NCBI GenBank assembly: GCA_039621445.1
Contig: CP154955.1
Coordinates: forward strand, 37,365,123-37,429,122
DNA from: Euglena gracilis
Taxonomy: Eukaryota; Euglenida; Euglenophyceae; Euglenales
Reading direction: 5' to 3'
Length of the DNA stretch: 64,000 bases
This document shows positions 14,401 to 29,400 of the stretch, piece after piece; within the stretch, counting starts at the first letter, position 1; each line of letters starts with the position of its first letter. The translations under genes were made by a program, and so were the position numbers. The notes beneath the pieces were generated by a model. That model saw nothing but the letters and a program-made list of their open reading frames with translations. It was not told the DNA's origin and made no database searches.

Positions 14401-17400
14401 GACCCTCAGGGGGGGGGCTTTATACTTAGGGGGGGAATCAAGCTTTTCCGGGTGGCATCTATGATCTTTGGCGGACTTCAATTGTGGCCAAATGCCAATT
14501 TTATGCCAAATTTTCATTGTGAACATCCTATTATTCACAGAAATGTGCAATTCTTATCCAAAATGGAGCATTTCTCGTGAAAAAATGTTGCATCCACCCA
14601 AAATTCTTCCACTTTTCCTGAATGACACCAGACAACACACCAGCATCTGGCTCCACATCGGGGTGATTTATATTTTGGGCGGCAAAACCAAACCAGGGGG
14701 GGCTTTATATTTGGGGGGCTTTAAATTTGGGGGGAGGCTTTATATTTGGGGAGTTCATATATGTATGTATGTATATGTGTAAATATATATGTGTATAACA
14801 TAAATCACTTTGTGATTTTACACTCGTCCAAGATTGAACGGAAATGAAACCCCCCAAGGGTGCCATTGTTTGATATTGCAATTTTTCACACAAACTTGGC
14901 CAGAATTGCTCACGTTCAGGGAAGATTTGACCTTTTCAAAAGTGACAGACGGGGATCAAGATTTATGGAGTGGGTCAGGTCACATGGTGGGGGTCACGAC
15001 CTCTGCACTTTTTTATTGGTTATTTTGTATTTCAATGCAAATTGGTCCATTTTGGTGAACCCACCACCACCAGGCAGGCATCCACCCCCCCCCCCCGGCA
15101 GGCACCCATGGTCACTTCCCATTTTGGTGCTCTGGTCGTCCCTGGTCGGCCCTGATCGGCAAATAATCGGCCATAGGTGGGGGTATCTGTCACAGAAAAA
15201 ACGAAAAATTCAGTCATTTGCATCCTCATTCGTATCGGCCTTTTGGTGAATGAGCAGTGAGAAATATCGCTCTATTTGAGCAGATGAACGTGGAGCCTGC
15301 AGATAGGCCTTGTCCACCAACTGCATCTTGTCCAGCAGCTGCATCTTGTCCGGTATCTGTCCAGTATCTGTATTCATCCATTGGCTCCCCAAAAGCAACC
15401 AAAATGACCTAAAGTGGCTTGAAATAATCAAAAATTACCCAAAAACGCCAACAAAATCCACAAAAGATTGTGAAAAATGACCCAAAATTACCAAAAGGGC
15501 GCAAAATGGCCAAAATGCCATAAAATATGCTCATATTGACCCGAATTAGCCCAATATTTGCCAAATCAGTGACAAATAGCCCGCAAATTAGCAAAAACTG
15601 ATCCATAATGGCCAAAATGGGTGAAAAACTGGAGATTTGTGAGAAAATTATCCAAAAATGGGTTGAGTTCTTCAAAATACACAAAAAAATGCCAGCATCG
15701 CCCAGCAACGCCCAGCATTGGAACCCCCCACCTCTGGTCTCCAAAAATCCAGCATCCCCAGCATCGCCCCACATCGCCAACATCATCAGAGGTGCTTGGT
15801 CCAGAGGGAAAGCTGCCGAATTCCTTCATCCATTCCCTTTCGGTCGGCCAACCACATGCAAGTCGGCCCTGGTCGGCCCTGGTCGGCCGTAGGTGCCTGC
15901 CCCCCAGGGGGTAGTGCCTGGGGTTGGTCAATTCAGCTGCCCTGAACGGTGTCCTTTGATGTGGACAATGGAGAGGTTCTACTGTTATGTGTATTGGTTT
16001 ACTTTTGTTGGACCCGAATCAAATTCTCTGGACGCTATTTTCTCTGCCAAGGTTTGGGTTTTGCCCCCCCCCCCCCCAGAAACTGCCTGAGAACATGTCA
16101 GGTCCCACTGGGGAAACTGATTTCCGTAACCGCCCAACCTGTCAGTATGGGAAGTTGTCAGGGTCCCCAGTACTGGCCGACCTGTCAGGTGACAGTTTCC
16201 CGGGGGGGGGGGTAGACCCTGCCCCCTCCCCTCGTGTGCAAACCAACACTCAGTTGATGCCCTACGGACCCCAACCCCTGGTGGCAGGGCACCCTAGGGG
16301 CTGGTAGGGGGGGGGGGGGCTCAAAAATGTGATATTATTTGACATTTTTTCGGGGAATAAGATGTCAGAAAAAACATTTTGCAACAAGCTCCAAACCTGG
16401 CAAAAAAAATGCCCAAACATGGCCTTTTCTGGGCTTCTGGCGCCTTCACTGCCGGAAGTGCCTTGGCCGAGTGACCAGGCACTTTTGGTCATATTCCCTA
16501 CCCCCCCCCCCCCCCTGGGGGGTCGGATCTGGGTACCTTGGAGTGCCCAGGCCCCCCCCCCCCCCCCGGGTGGTGTCAGCACCGCCTTATAATTCAGCGT
16601 GGTTCAGGGCACTTGAGAAACCGCACGCAAAACATTGATTTCCAAAACAAATATTATGAACGGAATATTGTGCAATTTGTGCTCATTTCCAGTGGGATTT
16701 AAGAATACACACTTTTCACGCAGGAGGTTGCTTTTCAGCTTCGCTGCCTGAACTTCTGTTTGCTGTCGCTTCTGCTTCTCCATTGAGATCTGGGCCCCGT
16801 GCCGGAGTTTCTGTACTGTGAACAGTTGCCTCTTTTGTTTGATGTCGGCAGTCATTTGGCTGTGTTGCTCTTCCAATCTGCGCTTCTGTTCTGTCAGCTG
16901 CTCCTGTTCCCGTCTGAGGTTTTCCATGGCCTGTGATGAATGCAAAGGCAACATTCAGAAACATTCAAGCTGTAGTGCATAACTGAGATGAAGACAACCA
17001 AATGGCAAAACACCTTCCCTCAAAAGCCAATTCAAACAAATATTCCAAAGCGGCTGCACCATCACAGCTGTTTTTTGGAAGCATGACGCAAAATGTGACC
17101 CCAAATTAAACAAATAATTCAGGCAAAATTTGTCACATCAAAACTTCACCATTTGCAAGAAAGATGTCAGTAACCCCCCCCAATAAGTGTACGGGTGCGC
17201 ACATTTTAAGAACGTAGTTTCGGACGCCAAGGGGTGCGCATTTATTAGGGCACTGCGCACTTTTTAGGGCAAAACCCAAAATACTTGATTTTCCACCACT
17301 CTTTTTCAGTTTTTCCCCTTCTTGTGATGTGAAGCAATTATTCAAGCGATCATGTGTTAAATTTGGGTTTGGACGATAGAAATATTTGGTCTGAGGAGGA

Positions 17401-20400
17401 CAGTTATGAGAATTGTGTGTGCTGTGCTTTCTGACCTGAAATGTGACGGGTTTCTGCTTTGGGGGGGTGCGCACTTTTTAGGGAGGTAGTTTCGGACCCT
17501 TGGGGGGTGTGCACTTATTAGGGCACTGCGCATAATTACGGCCATACATCTCTTTAAAGACCCCGGGGGGGGTGCTGGGCTAGGGCTAGAAATTTGGGCT
17601 GGCTAGAAATTTGGGCTGGCTAGCCCGCCCCCCCCCCCCCCGGGGGGGGCTAGGCCCCGGCTGGACCCGAACCGGGGCGAGCTGGACTGAAATCGGTGCA
17701 AAATGACCTGCAGAACACAGTTTTGAAAAAATGATGCATCTGAAACCCCCCAAAAATGCCCCAAACGCCCCCCAAACCCCATTTTTGGCCACTTTTGAAC
17801 ACAATTTTCAAAAAATTTCGGCGCTTTGTGCCGAAAAATTTTGTGCTGGACCCCCCAAAAAAGGGGCTGGCTAGCTGGGCTAGCAGCACCCCCCCCCGGG
17901 GGGGTGCTGCTGCGGCTGGGCTGGGCCCAAATCGGGGCTGGCTGCAGCCGCCCCCCCCCCCTTGGGGGTGTGCACTTATTAGGGCACTGCGCATGATTAG
18001 GGCACTGTGCACTTATCAGGGAGGGGGGGGTTTACCGAAGAAGAAAAAGAAGATGGAAGCATTCCACAAAATGCACAGGGGCAAAAGAACACAGGTTCTA
18101 GTTGATGCTGATTTCTTTGATTGAACATCTTCTTTGAATGGCAAAAAAAACATCTGATATGCCCACCACCCTCCCAGCACCCCCCCCCCTTGAGTTCAGC
18201 CGTGAAAAGCAAAATGGGAAGCCAATACACAGTGAACACCTCATGGTGCTTGTGCTCGATCCTGTCTCGCTCTGCCTGCCACTTGTTCTCACGCTCCTGT
18301 TCTGCCTGATCTTCCCTCTCTTGCAACTCTTGCAGCTTGGCCAGCGCCTCCTGTACTTCGGCTGTGCGAGCCTCCACCTCTGCTGAGCTGGCAGCCGCCC
18401 GCTGTCCATGCCCCATCCCCTCGAAATCGCCACTGATCACCCCATGCCTCATCCGCTCTAGCTCCTCCTGCAACTCTCGGATCAAAGCCGCAGCAGGGTC
18501 CTCGTTGATCTTGACCTGAGGTGTTTTGTGCAGAAATGTTGAGTAGGAGTAAATCAACACAAAAAAAGACAAAACAACACAGATCTAATACAGCACAGAC
18601 ACAATTGTTGGACCCAGCCGGACATTTTTGGTGGCCCTAGCCAGGCAGGAAATGGGAGAATGGAGGACAATTCTACAGGGCCCCCGGGGACATGAATAAT
18701 TGACCCACTGACCCATGAAATTTTAGGCCCTGATGGACAATTTGCTGGGAAACTTGCTGGAAAACAATCTGAACCAAAGAACTTAAAATTTCACAGCAGA
18801 TGCTAAGATGAGTATGCATATTGATTGTACAAGATGATTCCACATCTTCCACCCAAAAGGCGGGGCAAAGCTAGCTCTCAAAGTTTCACAAATGTGGGAG
18901 GCAGAGGAATCATCCAACAACTGCTCCAAAGCTGTTCCTTAGTGTCTCGCATTGGAATGTCATACATTCACAGAGATGGCCACACTTCACATTAGCTTCC
19001 AAAATTTTTCTCTGACAGCAACTCTAGGCACAAACAACCTCTTCTCAAAGACATCCCATTGAACTTGAAAAAACATTTGTGATCACTGCGCATTATGCAA
19101 AGCCAGAGGCAACAGCGAATGTGATGGGGCTGCTTTTCAAAAACTTTTGGGGCATCACCAAATCACCAAAAAAATTCAATAAAAAAACAAAAAAAGGGTT
19201 TTTGGGGTTTTCTTTGTGATTCTTTAAAAAACAACAACAACAACAAAAAACAACACCAGGCGCTGAACCAGACGGGGGGCAGTCTTGGACATCCCCCATC
19301 CGATGTAGCAATCTTGTCCACCAAAAAATTCATGCAAAATTCTTTTTCCAGAAGAAATTGTTGCTTTTCAAGAAACCTCGCCAACCTGTTACAAATGATT
19401 TCACAACGTTCAGAGAAAAAAAGGCTGCGTAGTTCATCACCAGGTGATCTGGGACACAAAATAGATAATATCATCTGGTTTTGACAAATCACAGATCATT
19501 CTGGTTGACGAACGTGCAATATCGTTCACTTAAAAAGGCCTCTTTCAGACCTTTCTGTTTTGTGAAATCCGACAAAAGAAAATCCCTGTTTTCCGGGGTT
19601 TGGTATTCTAAAAGATGTGGCCCGGTGGCATTTCCCCCCTCCCCCTCATTGACCAAAAAAGGGGGTGCAGCCCACCAAGGGGCGGTGTCAATACAACCGA
19701 TTTGCCCTTAAAATGTTGATGCATCTGCACCTCACCACCCAATAGCAAATAACGTGACGCCCCCCATATGGCACCCCGCAGGGAGGGTTTTGACCCCCCT
19801 TGGCAACAATTAGGGGGGGCGACAATGAGGGGGGGGGGGGTTACTCATTTCACCCTGCAGAGGGCGTTTCCCCCGCGACCCCCCCCGACCCCACTCTGAA
19901 CCTGATTCGGGATTCCAAAAAGAACAAAAATTCACATTTATTAGGAATTTGCCACTCAATTAGGAATCAAAAGTGCGAAAAATCCGTCCCAAATTCCTAA
20001 TTGTGAAAGACCTATTTTTGGACCCAAACGGCATGCAAATTCCTAATTGGGAGATCTAAAATCTTAGGCGGCCGGATTCGCACTTAAAGGTTTTTTCTTT
20101 GAAATTGTCGCATTTGCGCAAATTTACAATTTTTGCGAAATTTCTGGGACCCTGTACCCTGCCACACGGAAAACAGTTTATGAACTGTTGCACCCCTCTG
20201 TTGTAGGGGATGTAACCCAAGGTGGTTTGGTACGCACGTTACTTACCGTGTGACGAGAAGGGGGCCGAGGGTGAGGTTGGTGCTCTTGTATGCCAAACAG
20301 GTGAGAAGCACACACTCGCTGTAAAGACACTTGGAACTGGTGTTGACGTGCTGACTGAACTGGCTTGGATACTGCAGCCGCCCATATGAGTATGCACAGA

Positions 20401-23400
20401 GCCCTATTACATCACATACTGCAGACTACGTCAGCCAGCCATCATGCAACTGATGTGTGTTTATGGGCGCAAATGCGCACACAAACACAATTATGTTTGT
20501 GGGCGCAATTTGCGCAAATAAACACAAAACTTTGAAGCTAATAAACACAAAACTTTGAAGCTAAATAACATGTTTGTGGGCGCAAATGCGCGCACAAACA
20601 AATTTTGTTTTTGGGCGCATTTGCGCAAATGCGCGCACAAACATCTTGGGGAAACTGGTATGCAGATGGTTTGTGTAATATGAGGCAACAAACAGCATGT
20701 CCATGTTAAAGCACACTGATAATGACCAGGGGGGTCCTTAAAGAAATAAAAAAAACTCCGCCGTCCCAGCACACTTCATGAAAAATATGCAGGAAATGGG
20801 AAAGGAAATTTTGGCATTTTTCGGCAAGAACAGGTCGACATCCGAAAAAAAAATTGATTCCTGGCATCCTTGGACCATCGCCCATCCACCCAAATAATCA
20901 AAAAAACTGTTTGCCGACTTTTTAATTTTTAAGAAGAAAAAGGAAAGGAAAGGTTTTTTTCTTAAGAAAAAAAACTTTCCTGTCCCTTGAAGACCACCCT
21001 GATGATGACCATGACCCTATGAGGCTTTTGAAAATGATGGGCGTGTTGGTGCGCGCATTTGCGCGCATAAACAAAATTATGTTGGTGCGCGCAAATGCGC
21101 AAATAAACATTTAATTAATCACTTCAAAATAATGTGTTTGAGCGACCTTGGCGTATACAAACAAAATTTGTTTGTGCGCGCAAATGCTTGCACCAAACAC
21201 ATATCAGTTGTGCGACACCATCTCCTCGTCCGCAAGGCTGGAGAACGCAATTCCTCATGCCAACCCCTGATTTGCACAACGAATGCGTGGTGATGAAATT
21301 TGTGGTGAGAGGTAGTGTGTAATGTTCACTGGAACACGGCATTTGACTGGCCATTTGACTGCCTTTACAATTTTACTGCTGTTCCACGGCTGGATGTTTT
21401 GGCCTCATTCGTTTGGCAGTTAGGCGCAATGAATTGATGACGTGCAACGACCTGTGACTGTTCGACACCTTTTCTGCAACAGTGCTGCGTTAGAAGAAGA
21501 TAAAATTTGGCACCTGAAATACCCGGGATGTGTCCGGCCGGAGTCCGTTTTCTGATTATTCTCCACCATTTTTCCATTGAAAAATGTAAAACACACCAGT
21601 TTTTGTGCATAATTTGTGGGGAGTGAGTCCCACCGCTTTCATGCACCCAATGCATTGGGAAAGGTTCAACACTTCCTTGCACCCAAAATAACAGGTGCTT
21701 CAGGGCTACCTTTCTCCGGCTGCCAGTTGCCATGAACTGGCACCACGTCGTCCCCCCAGTCTCACGCCCCGGGGAATAACGTGGCCGCTAAAGCTGGGTG
21801 TTGTTGCACCAGGGAGGTCGATTCCGGTCTGGTGGTGGCTGAAACATCAGCAGCTGATGTGGCTGCAGCAGCGGAGCCCAGGCTGCAGGCCAGTGGCAGG
21901 GCCCTTGGGATCCTAAAATCGGTGCCGGTGGACGTGTAACGTTATCGGGTAACTGCGCACCCACCTTCAGGAGATCCTCTGTCTCCATCTTTTGTGGGAC
22001 CTGTCAATGGACCAGAAACGGCACCGTGATACCAGGTGCTGGAGGAGACGGTGTGGTCATTTGGGTTGAACCCATTCAGAAGCCACTAAGAGTAGCCGTT
22101 GGAACGCCAAATGAAGCTGCTTTTTACTCCTCTATTGGTGGTTCATTTGCGCATTTGCACGCATCACGTTGTTTGTGGGCGCAAATGCGCAAACGAACCA
22201 GATGTTAAATTCAGAAATTCACAGGTAATTCATTTGCGCATTTGCACCCACAAACAACGTGATGTGCGCAAATGCGCAAATGAACCACATCTGCTGCTGG
22301 TGTTTGACAATTGTGTTTCTGTCACACCCTTCTTCTTTTTGTTTATTTGCGCATTTGCGCTTACCAACACAAATTGTGTTGGTGGGCGCAAATGCACAAT
22401 AAACATAATTTTGTTTGTGCGCGCATTTGCGCGCATAAGCTTGCGCCGTGAAAAACGCTGTGACAAACCCACCACAAATATGTTTCTGGACGGCCCGCTG
22501 GTCCGCGCCGTCACGGCCCCTTTGTCACGCTGTTTGTCGAAAGCGTCAGTTCATGGACGCCAAAGCCCAACCCTTGAAAGGCAAAATTGTGTCTATTTGC
22601 GCAAATGCGCACACCATAATTCTGTTTGTGGGCGCATTTGCGCAAATAAACATAATTTTGTTCTTCAAAGGTTGGGCTTCTTCTGCCGGGTTCTTTGCCA
22701 CAAAACTGGTTGTGCGGATCCTGGGTATAAGTGGGGTGGGAGACACCCATCCCCTTCATTCCCTGCGGGCCCTATTTCTTCCCCTCTGCGCATCCCTTGC
22801 CAAACACCCCACACTTACCTTCCTTACCCTGCGTTGTTCCCGCCAGCTTGGTCACACCACACCCACCACCCCGGCACTTCCTCCCCGTGCTTTAACAAAC
22901 AACCCAAAAACACCACACCAAGGCGCCGCAAGAAAAGCAGTCCGGCAAACACCCAGGACGCACACCGCCGGCAGCTCGGGCACACCGGGGGAAACGGGGG
23001 AAACAGCAAAAAGGAGCAAAAAAGGCAGTGGTCCCGTTCCTGTGCCGCTTTTTTTGGTTTTTTTTTCGCGTCCGGGGGGGAAGGTCCCAGGGGTTTTGAC
23101 ATGCGGAGCCCATTTCCAGACCCCCCAAAAACACCATTTTTGGCCAAAGTCCCAAGCAGGGGTTTTTTAACGACCGGGGGGGAGGGGGTTGGCACCAGGC
23201 TTTTGCTTAAGGGATTGCAGTACCCCCCCCGGGGGGGCTGGACTGCAGCTAGTCCAAATTTGGCCAGTGGGTTTTCTAGCAGACCTCCCCCCGGGGGGGG
23301 GGGGTCTGCTAGCAGGGCTAGCTAGTGGAAAATTTTTTCCAGTGACCGGCGCAAAGCGCCGAAAATTTTTTTTGGGACCCCCCAAAATGCCCGTTTTTGG

Positions 23401-26400
23401 CCATTTTTGGGAATTTTTGGAACAAAATCAGCCAAAAACCTGTTAGAAACCTCATTTTTCCAGTCCGGGGGACCCCCGGACCACCCCCCCCCCCGGGGGG
23501 GGAGGGGGGTCTGGCTAGTCCACTTTTTCCAGTGTCTAGCTGATTGGCTAGCCAGTATCCCCCCCCGGGGTCCTTAAGCAAAAGCCTGGTCGGCACCCAC
23601 CCACCCACCCCCTGGGGTGGGGCCCCCCAGGGGAGGGGGGGGTCCCGGGGTCCATTTAATAGTGATGAAATACATGTTACCCTTGGTGGCGTCAAATGAA
23701 AAAAATATGGTGGGAAATTGTGCTGGAGAAATGTTGTAAAAAATTTTTGGTCGGAAATCTTGTCCAATGACGCTCCCAAAACGTGTAAAATCTTCCGTTG
23801 ACGCTTCGCCTTCGCACCATTTTTGGAACAAATTGAAATTTTTGTCTCAAAAGTTCACAAAAGTTCCCCCACCCACTTTTGCCTGAAAATGGCCAAAATG
23901 CTAAAAATAGCACCTTTTCAAAATTTTCGGCGCCTTCGGTACAGAAAAAGATATACCCACCAGCCCCGACCCCTCACCCCCCCCTCTGGGGGGGGAGGGG
24001 GTCCAAGGGACCCACCCCCCCCCCCGGGGAGGGGGTCCCAAGACCAAAAAAAAAAACCCCTGCCTCTAATTGTCGTCCGCCCTCCCGACTATTGGGGGGG
24101 GTGACATATAGGGGGGGGGGATCATGTTAAGGAGTTCATAGAGGTCTGGTGTGCTCCTTGCAGTCTTTTCCATCCACCCAGAAAAAGGTCACCAGTCTCA
24201 CACAGAAATGTCCATGGGGGCTCAACGAAAATGTCCATGGGGGTCAAAATTTCTCGTCCATTAGGGATCAATAATTGTGTCCAGGGGGGTTCTCGGGAAC
24301 GTGTCCGCGAGGGACAACAAAACTTGGCCAGAAGGGATCTTCATTTTGTCCGAAATTCCCTGCTCGGGTTTCCGCTAGCTGTAAAAACACAGGGGGCAGG
24401 AACCAGAAAATCCCACAGAAAAAAATGCCCCGGAACATGCCGGAACATACCCATTTAACTCTTTAGGAAAAACTCACAAACCAAAAGCAAAACCGAAAAA
24501 AAAAACAATCCAAAAAACAACTCAAACCAAACCGGCAGGATATTGCATCAGAATTCAGAAATGGGAAAATAATGCAATTCAAAAAAAGTTCTGCAGAAAT
24601 TCAGCAGGTCCTCTCCAAAACGGAGTTGGGAGCTACACCTTGTTGACCACCTTGCGGGCACGTGCTGCATATCGCAACGTGCTCAGGGTCTCGTCGTGGT
24701 TCACTGCTGCGGGGGAGAGGGCGGCCAACATCGTGGTGCGGGAATTGCCACCCAATGAGTCTTGAAGCAAGCAGGTCAACACGGAGTCACGATACGGGAT
24801 ATGGGGCTTCTGCTCCACGAGGCCGTCAATCACACGGCCCAGACAGGTCAGGGATTGATTGATGCCGATGGCCTCCTTCAGGTTGGCCCCTTCCACCTTG
24901 GACTTGGAGACCTTCTCAGACCCAGCCAGGTCAACCAAGTTGGCACGAGATCGGCGAGGTCGGGTAATTGCCTTGTTCCCCACCTGGGACGGCAATGCAT
25001 CTTGTTGAAGAAAAGCTTACAGCGTGCTCAAGAGTGGACATCCAATGTTTCAGCAAAGTTTGCAACCTGTCTCAATAAGATATTCTTGGTCTGAAAAATT
25101 GCGACTAAATTCTCAAGGAAAAAATACATCTGTTTTGGAAAAAAGACAAGCAAACAAAATGAAGTCCTCTGAAGCACAAGGGGGTCCTTAAAGAGAAAAA
25201 ACATCCCGTCCCAGCGCACTAAATGAAAACTCCACAGGGAAAATGGGCAGAAAATGGCCACATTTCGGAAGAAGCGGCTTCGGGGGGGGGGGGGGGAGTG
25301 ATTTTTGCCAGACTTGGATCAACATCCATCCACCCAAAACGTCCAAAAAATGCGATCTTTTAAATTTTATATTTTCGGCCCCATTTGACCCTTGGACAGG
25401 CTGTCCTTGCCTCAAAGGATGGTCCCAAAAGGAAAAAAAACCTGTCCCTTGTGGACCGCCCGGCCTGGGAGGATATCCAGCTGGTTGCACCCAGCCAATG
25501 CCCAAAACTGAGCAGAAAATAACTGACACCCAGCTGCTTGTGTCTTTCATGCAATTTTTGGGGTAAACCACCCAAAACCCTCAGAAGCACCCCCATCACC
25601 CCCCGCAAACTTCAAACAGGACTCAACCTGCATGCTTTGATGCTGCCAAACTTCTCAATAACTGAACCACAGCATTTTCCAATGGGTTAACCCCCCCGGG
25701 ATGTTATTTTTTTCGCCCGAAGCCCTGGCCCGGGGGGGGGGGGGGGCATTATTTGGGGGGCCCCAAAATTATTTTTCGAAATTTTTCGAAGTCCCATAGG
25801 ACCCAAAATAGCACCCAAACACCCCTTTGGGGTCATTTTTTGTCTTTTCTCATGAAATGTAGCATTTTTTTCCCAACATTTTCAGGTTAAAATCCGGGTC
25901 GTCGGCCCGACACTGGGGGGCTATTAACTCGGCCGCCGAAGTCGGACCCGGAGGGGAGGGGTATTATTTGAGGGGGGTTATTTGGGGGGAGGGTTTAGCA
26001 AAAAAAGGTTTGCAAAACATATTAAAAAAAACCGGGTTTCTCAATCCCCCCCCCCCAAATTTCTTTAATCAGTTTGCTGATTTTTCCAATTATCGTTTGC
26101 TGATTTTCCAATTATCTCTGAAATAATTGACGTCGCCCCAGAGGTCCGCTGAAATAAATTTGGGACAATCCAGCTGGGCTGAGCTCAAAAAACGTTCTCG
26201 ATGGCCTCAGCCATAGACAACATCCATGATGCAAGACTTGTTGAAACAGCTGGTATCGACACAGACTTTGGCTGAACCAGAGGACATAACGTACCCCCCC
26301 CCCCAAATACAACCCCCCCAGTTTTATATTTGGGCGGAAATTTCAAGACCCCCATGGGGGTTTTATATTTGGGGGGGGGGGGTTATATTCGGTCGAAAAA

Positions 26401-29400
26401 ATCAACTGCTTGGCGGGATCCAGTAGTCAATTTTTCGGTCCAAAATCACAAATACGCCCACCCTTGGGGGTCCAAAATTTTTACTTTTCGGGCGAAGGAG
26501 CAATTTTCACACGTTTTTGGTAAAATTGCTCCCAAATCTGCCAAAAATCACAATTTCAGGAGAGATTTTGTCGAAGGTTTTCTTCTTCCAGCGCTTCGCG
26601 CCGGAGGGGATTTCAAGGTCCTCAGGGGGGGTTTTACATGGCAGCCCGAAACTACTGGCCCTCCCCCCCTGGGGGGGCCCAGTACTTAATCCGGGGGGGG
26701 GGGGAGGTCCATCTTCTTTTACCCCCTCAGGGCCATCTTCTTTAACCCCCCCGTCCATCTTCTTTTACCCTCCCCTGTCTGCGCTCGCGCGCCGCGGGGG
26801 GGGGGGGCGAGAAAATCCGTGGTTGGTCGCACCACGCCCCTTTTCCGGGGGGGGGGGGGGGAGGTCGCGCTGAGTGGCGGCGCCCCGCTGCGCGCGGGGG
26901 GGATAGCCCCCCCCCCACCACGGGGCAAAAAACCGCGGGGCCGTGTGCGCGGGGGGAGACAGACGAGACAGGGCGGCGAGCAGGGGGGGGGGGCAGACAG
27001 ACAGACAGACATGGAAAAGACAGACAAAACAGACAGGACAGACGGGCAGGGGGGGAGGGGGCGAAGGGGGGGGGGAACGGAACACCCCTGCGCGGAGGGA
27101 ACGGGGCAGGGGAAAAGGGGGGGGGTCCCTCTTCTTTACCCCCGGGGGGTCCATCTTCTTTCAAGGCGGGGGGTCTGACTACCCCCCGGATTAAGTACTG
27201 GTCCCCCTCCCCCCCGGGGGGCCCACTAGTTTCGGGCTGCCTTTAACATTTGGGGGGGTTTTGTATTTGGGGGGGTTTAACATAAACTGCTGGACATTCT
27301 TCAAAAGCGCAAACGAGATGCCTGCTTTTTGCGACTTGAAAACCTTCACGTTTCCCTTTGAGATTTGCAGCAGTGATGCTCGTGTATTATCTTTCATAAC
27401 GTGAACGCCGAAAGTTTTCCAGAACGATTGGTATCAAAAGCGGCCAGACTTTCACATTCTTCATCGAAAGACAGGAAACTGGAAATAACATCCCTCCCCT
27501 TGGACCCAACTTCGGCTGCCCCGAACTTCTCCCCCACCCCCATTTCCTCACAGACCAAAAAAATATGCTTTCCTGAAAGTAGGAACCATATTTTTTCAAA
27601 AAAAACAACAACAATTTCACATGGTTTTCACCAATTGAAAATGGAACCGAAAATTACACGATGCTTCTGAGAAAACTACACCCACAATGGATTTTGGTGG
27701 TGAACATAGAAGACATTCCAGGCCCCCAAGAATACGAAAACATTTGAACCTCGTTTGAACCCCGTCACGGTGGATTTCAGCAGACCAAATAATCTTCCGG
27801 GGGGGATGTATAACTTGGGGGGGGGAATTCTTGCTCTTTGTGAAAAACACTGCATTCTGCAAAACAAGGGGAAAACTGCAGAAACTCTGACAGCGAAAAG
27901 AGCAAGTATTTTTGAAAAAGGCCAAGTGCAGCAAGGTCCCAAAAAGGGGCAGCTCTCAATAGGAGCCCTCAAATGGTTTCCAAAATTCAAGGCCTTCAAA
28001 ACAAAAACAAAAAACAAAAATGGGGCTTGACATACTAGGCCAAGGGAGTCCTCCATGTCCAGAGAAATCTGCACCACAGCATGCGACCTGGAAGACCTGT
28101 CATTCATGGCAGTGGCAGCAGTGCTTCGATTTTCCATCCCCCGGTCCAAGAGCCGTTCAACCTCATGCCAGCCAGAGACAGGATGCTCTGTCAGACCCCT
28201 AACCACTGGACCCAGGAGGGGGTCATGTACAATTTGAAGTTGGCTTCCTTTCTTGCTCAACAGCAGGCTGCTCTTAAATGCAACTCACACAAAAGAAAGT
28301 CAGGGCTGTTCGCTTCCTTGAAAAACAACCAGGGTCTGTGAATCATACTGAAACTTGCACTTTTCTTTGGCTTCCTCCTTCTTTCTGTACGTTGTAACTG
28401 TATTCCATCCTTCCTTCCATCAGTGGACTTTGAAGAAACATGGGAACAATAAGGGAGGAACAGCTTGGGGGGACCTGGCCCCCCCCCCATGGGAATACTT
28501 CATTGTCAGAGCACTTTTTTTTATGAAAAACTTGCCAAAAAGGTGTGATCATGTCTTGACAAATATGTTTGAGATTGACCACTTTTTGCAAACATCCACA
28601 AAAAATGACCCCTTTTGGGCTGTCTGAGGTTGGGGTCTGGGAATAGCTCCCCCCCATAGGAATAGCTCAGGGGAGGGGGGTAATAGCTCGGGTGGGGATG
28701 AAAAAATGGGCAAAAATGAGCTGGAAAAGCCCTCAGATCAAAAATTGACAAAACATCGATTTTCTTTGCATAATTAGCAATTTGGGGGGATTGTAGTTTC
28801 AATCTTTTAGGTTCCCAGTTTTTGACCCAGTGGGGCCTCGTTCCAGCCTGGTGGTGGTTTAAATCTGAGCATGAGTTCCAAGCAGGGCGTCTTTAACGAA
28901 CCCCCTGGGGGAGGTCCAGCTCAGAGGCTGGAAAATTTGGGCTGGCTGCAAAAAGGCTGCTGGCTGAGCGCAGGGGTCCAGGCAGAAGCTGGGCCCGACC
29001 TGGGGTGCCAAAAAATCGAAACTGCAAAAATATCCCAAAAGCTGCCCACCATGCCCATTTTTTTTTGACCGCAAATTTGCCCTGGCCAGCCTTTTTCCGA
29101 CCCATTTTCGCCATTTTTGGCCCATCTTTGCACCCGAAAGCAAAAAATCCGTTACCGTCCAGCCGCCCTTTGGGCGGCTGGAAATAAATAAAACTCGTTG
29201 AGGGGGGGGGGAGGGGGTCCCGGGCTGGAAAAAGGCTGCTGGCTGGCTGGACCCCCCCCCGTGGGGGCGAAATGTGTAATGTATTTCAGGGGGCGGTTTG
29301 GCAGGAAACCACCTTCTCTTGTTCACTCTCCTTTGATTTCCTTCTGCTGTGTCCCAGTTTTCTCTGCAGACAGATGGCGATAACGACCACAAGGTCGGGG

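Noticed and set aside
22099-23325. 408-aa plus-strand ORF in kinesin intron 5
   Set aside because: Its N-terminal half is made of the GCGCAAATGCGC repeats (repeated CAFA/CANA peptides) and the rest of C/G repeats; no domain.
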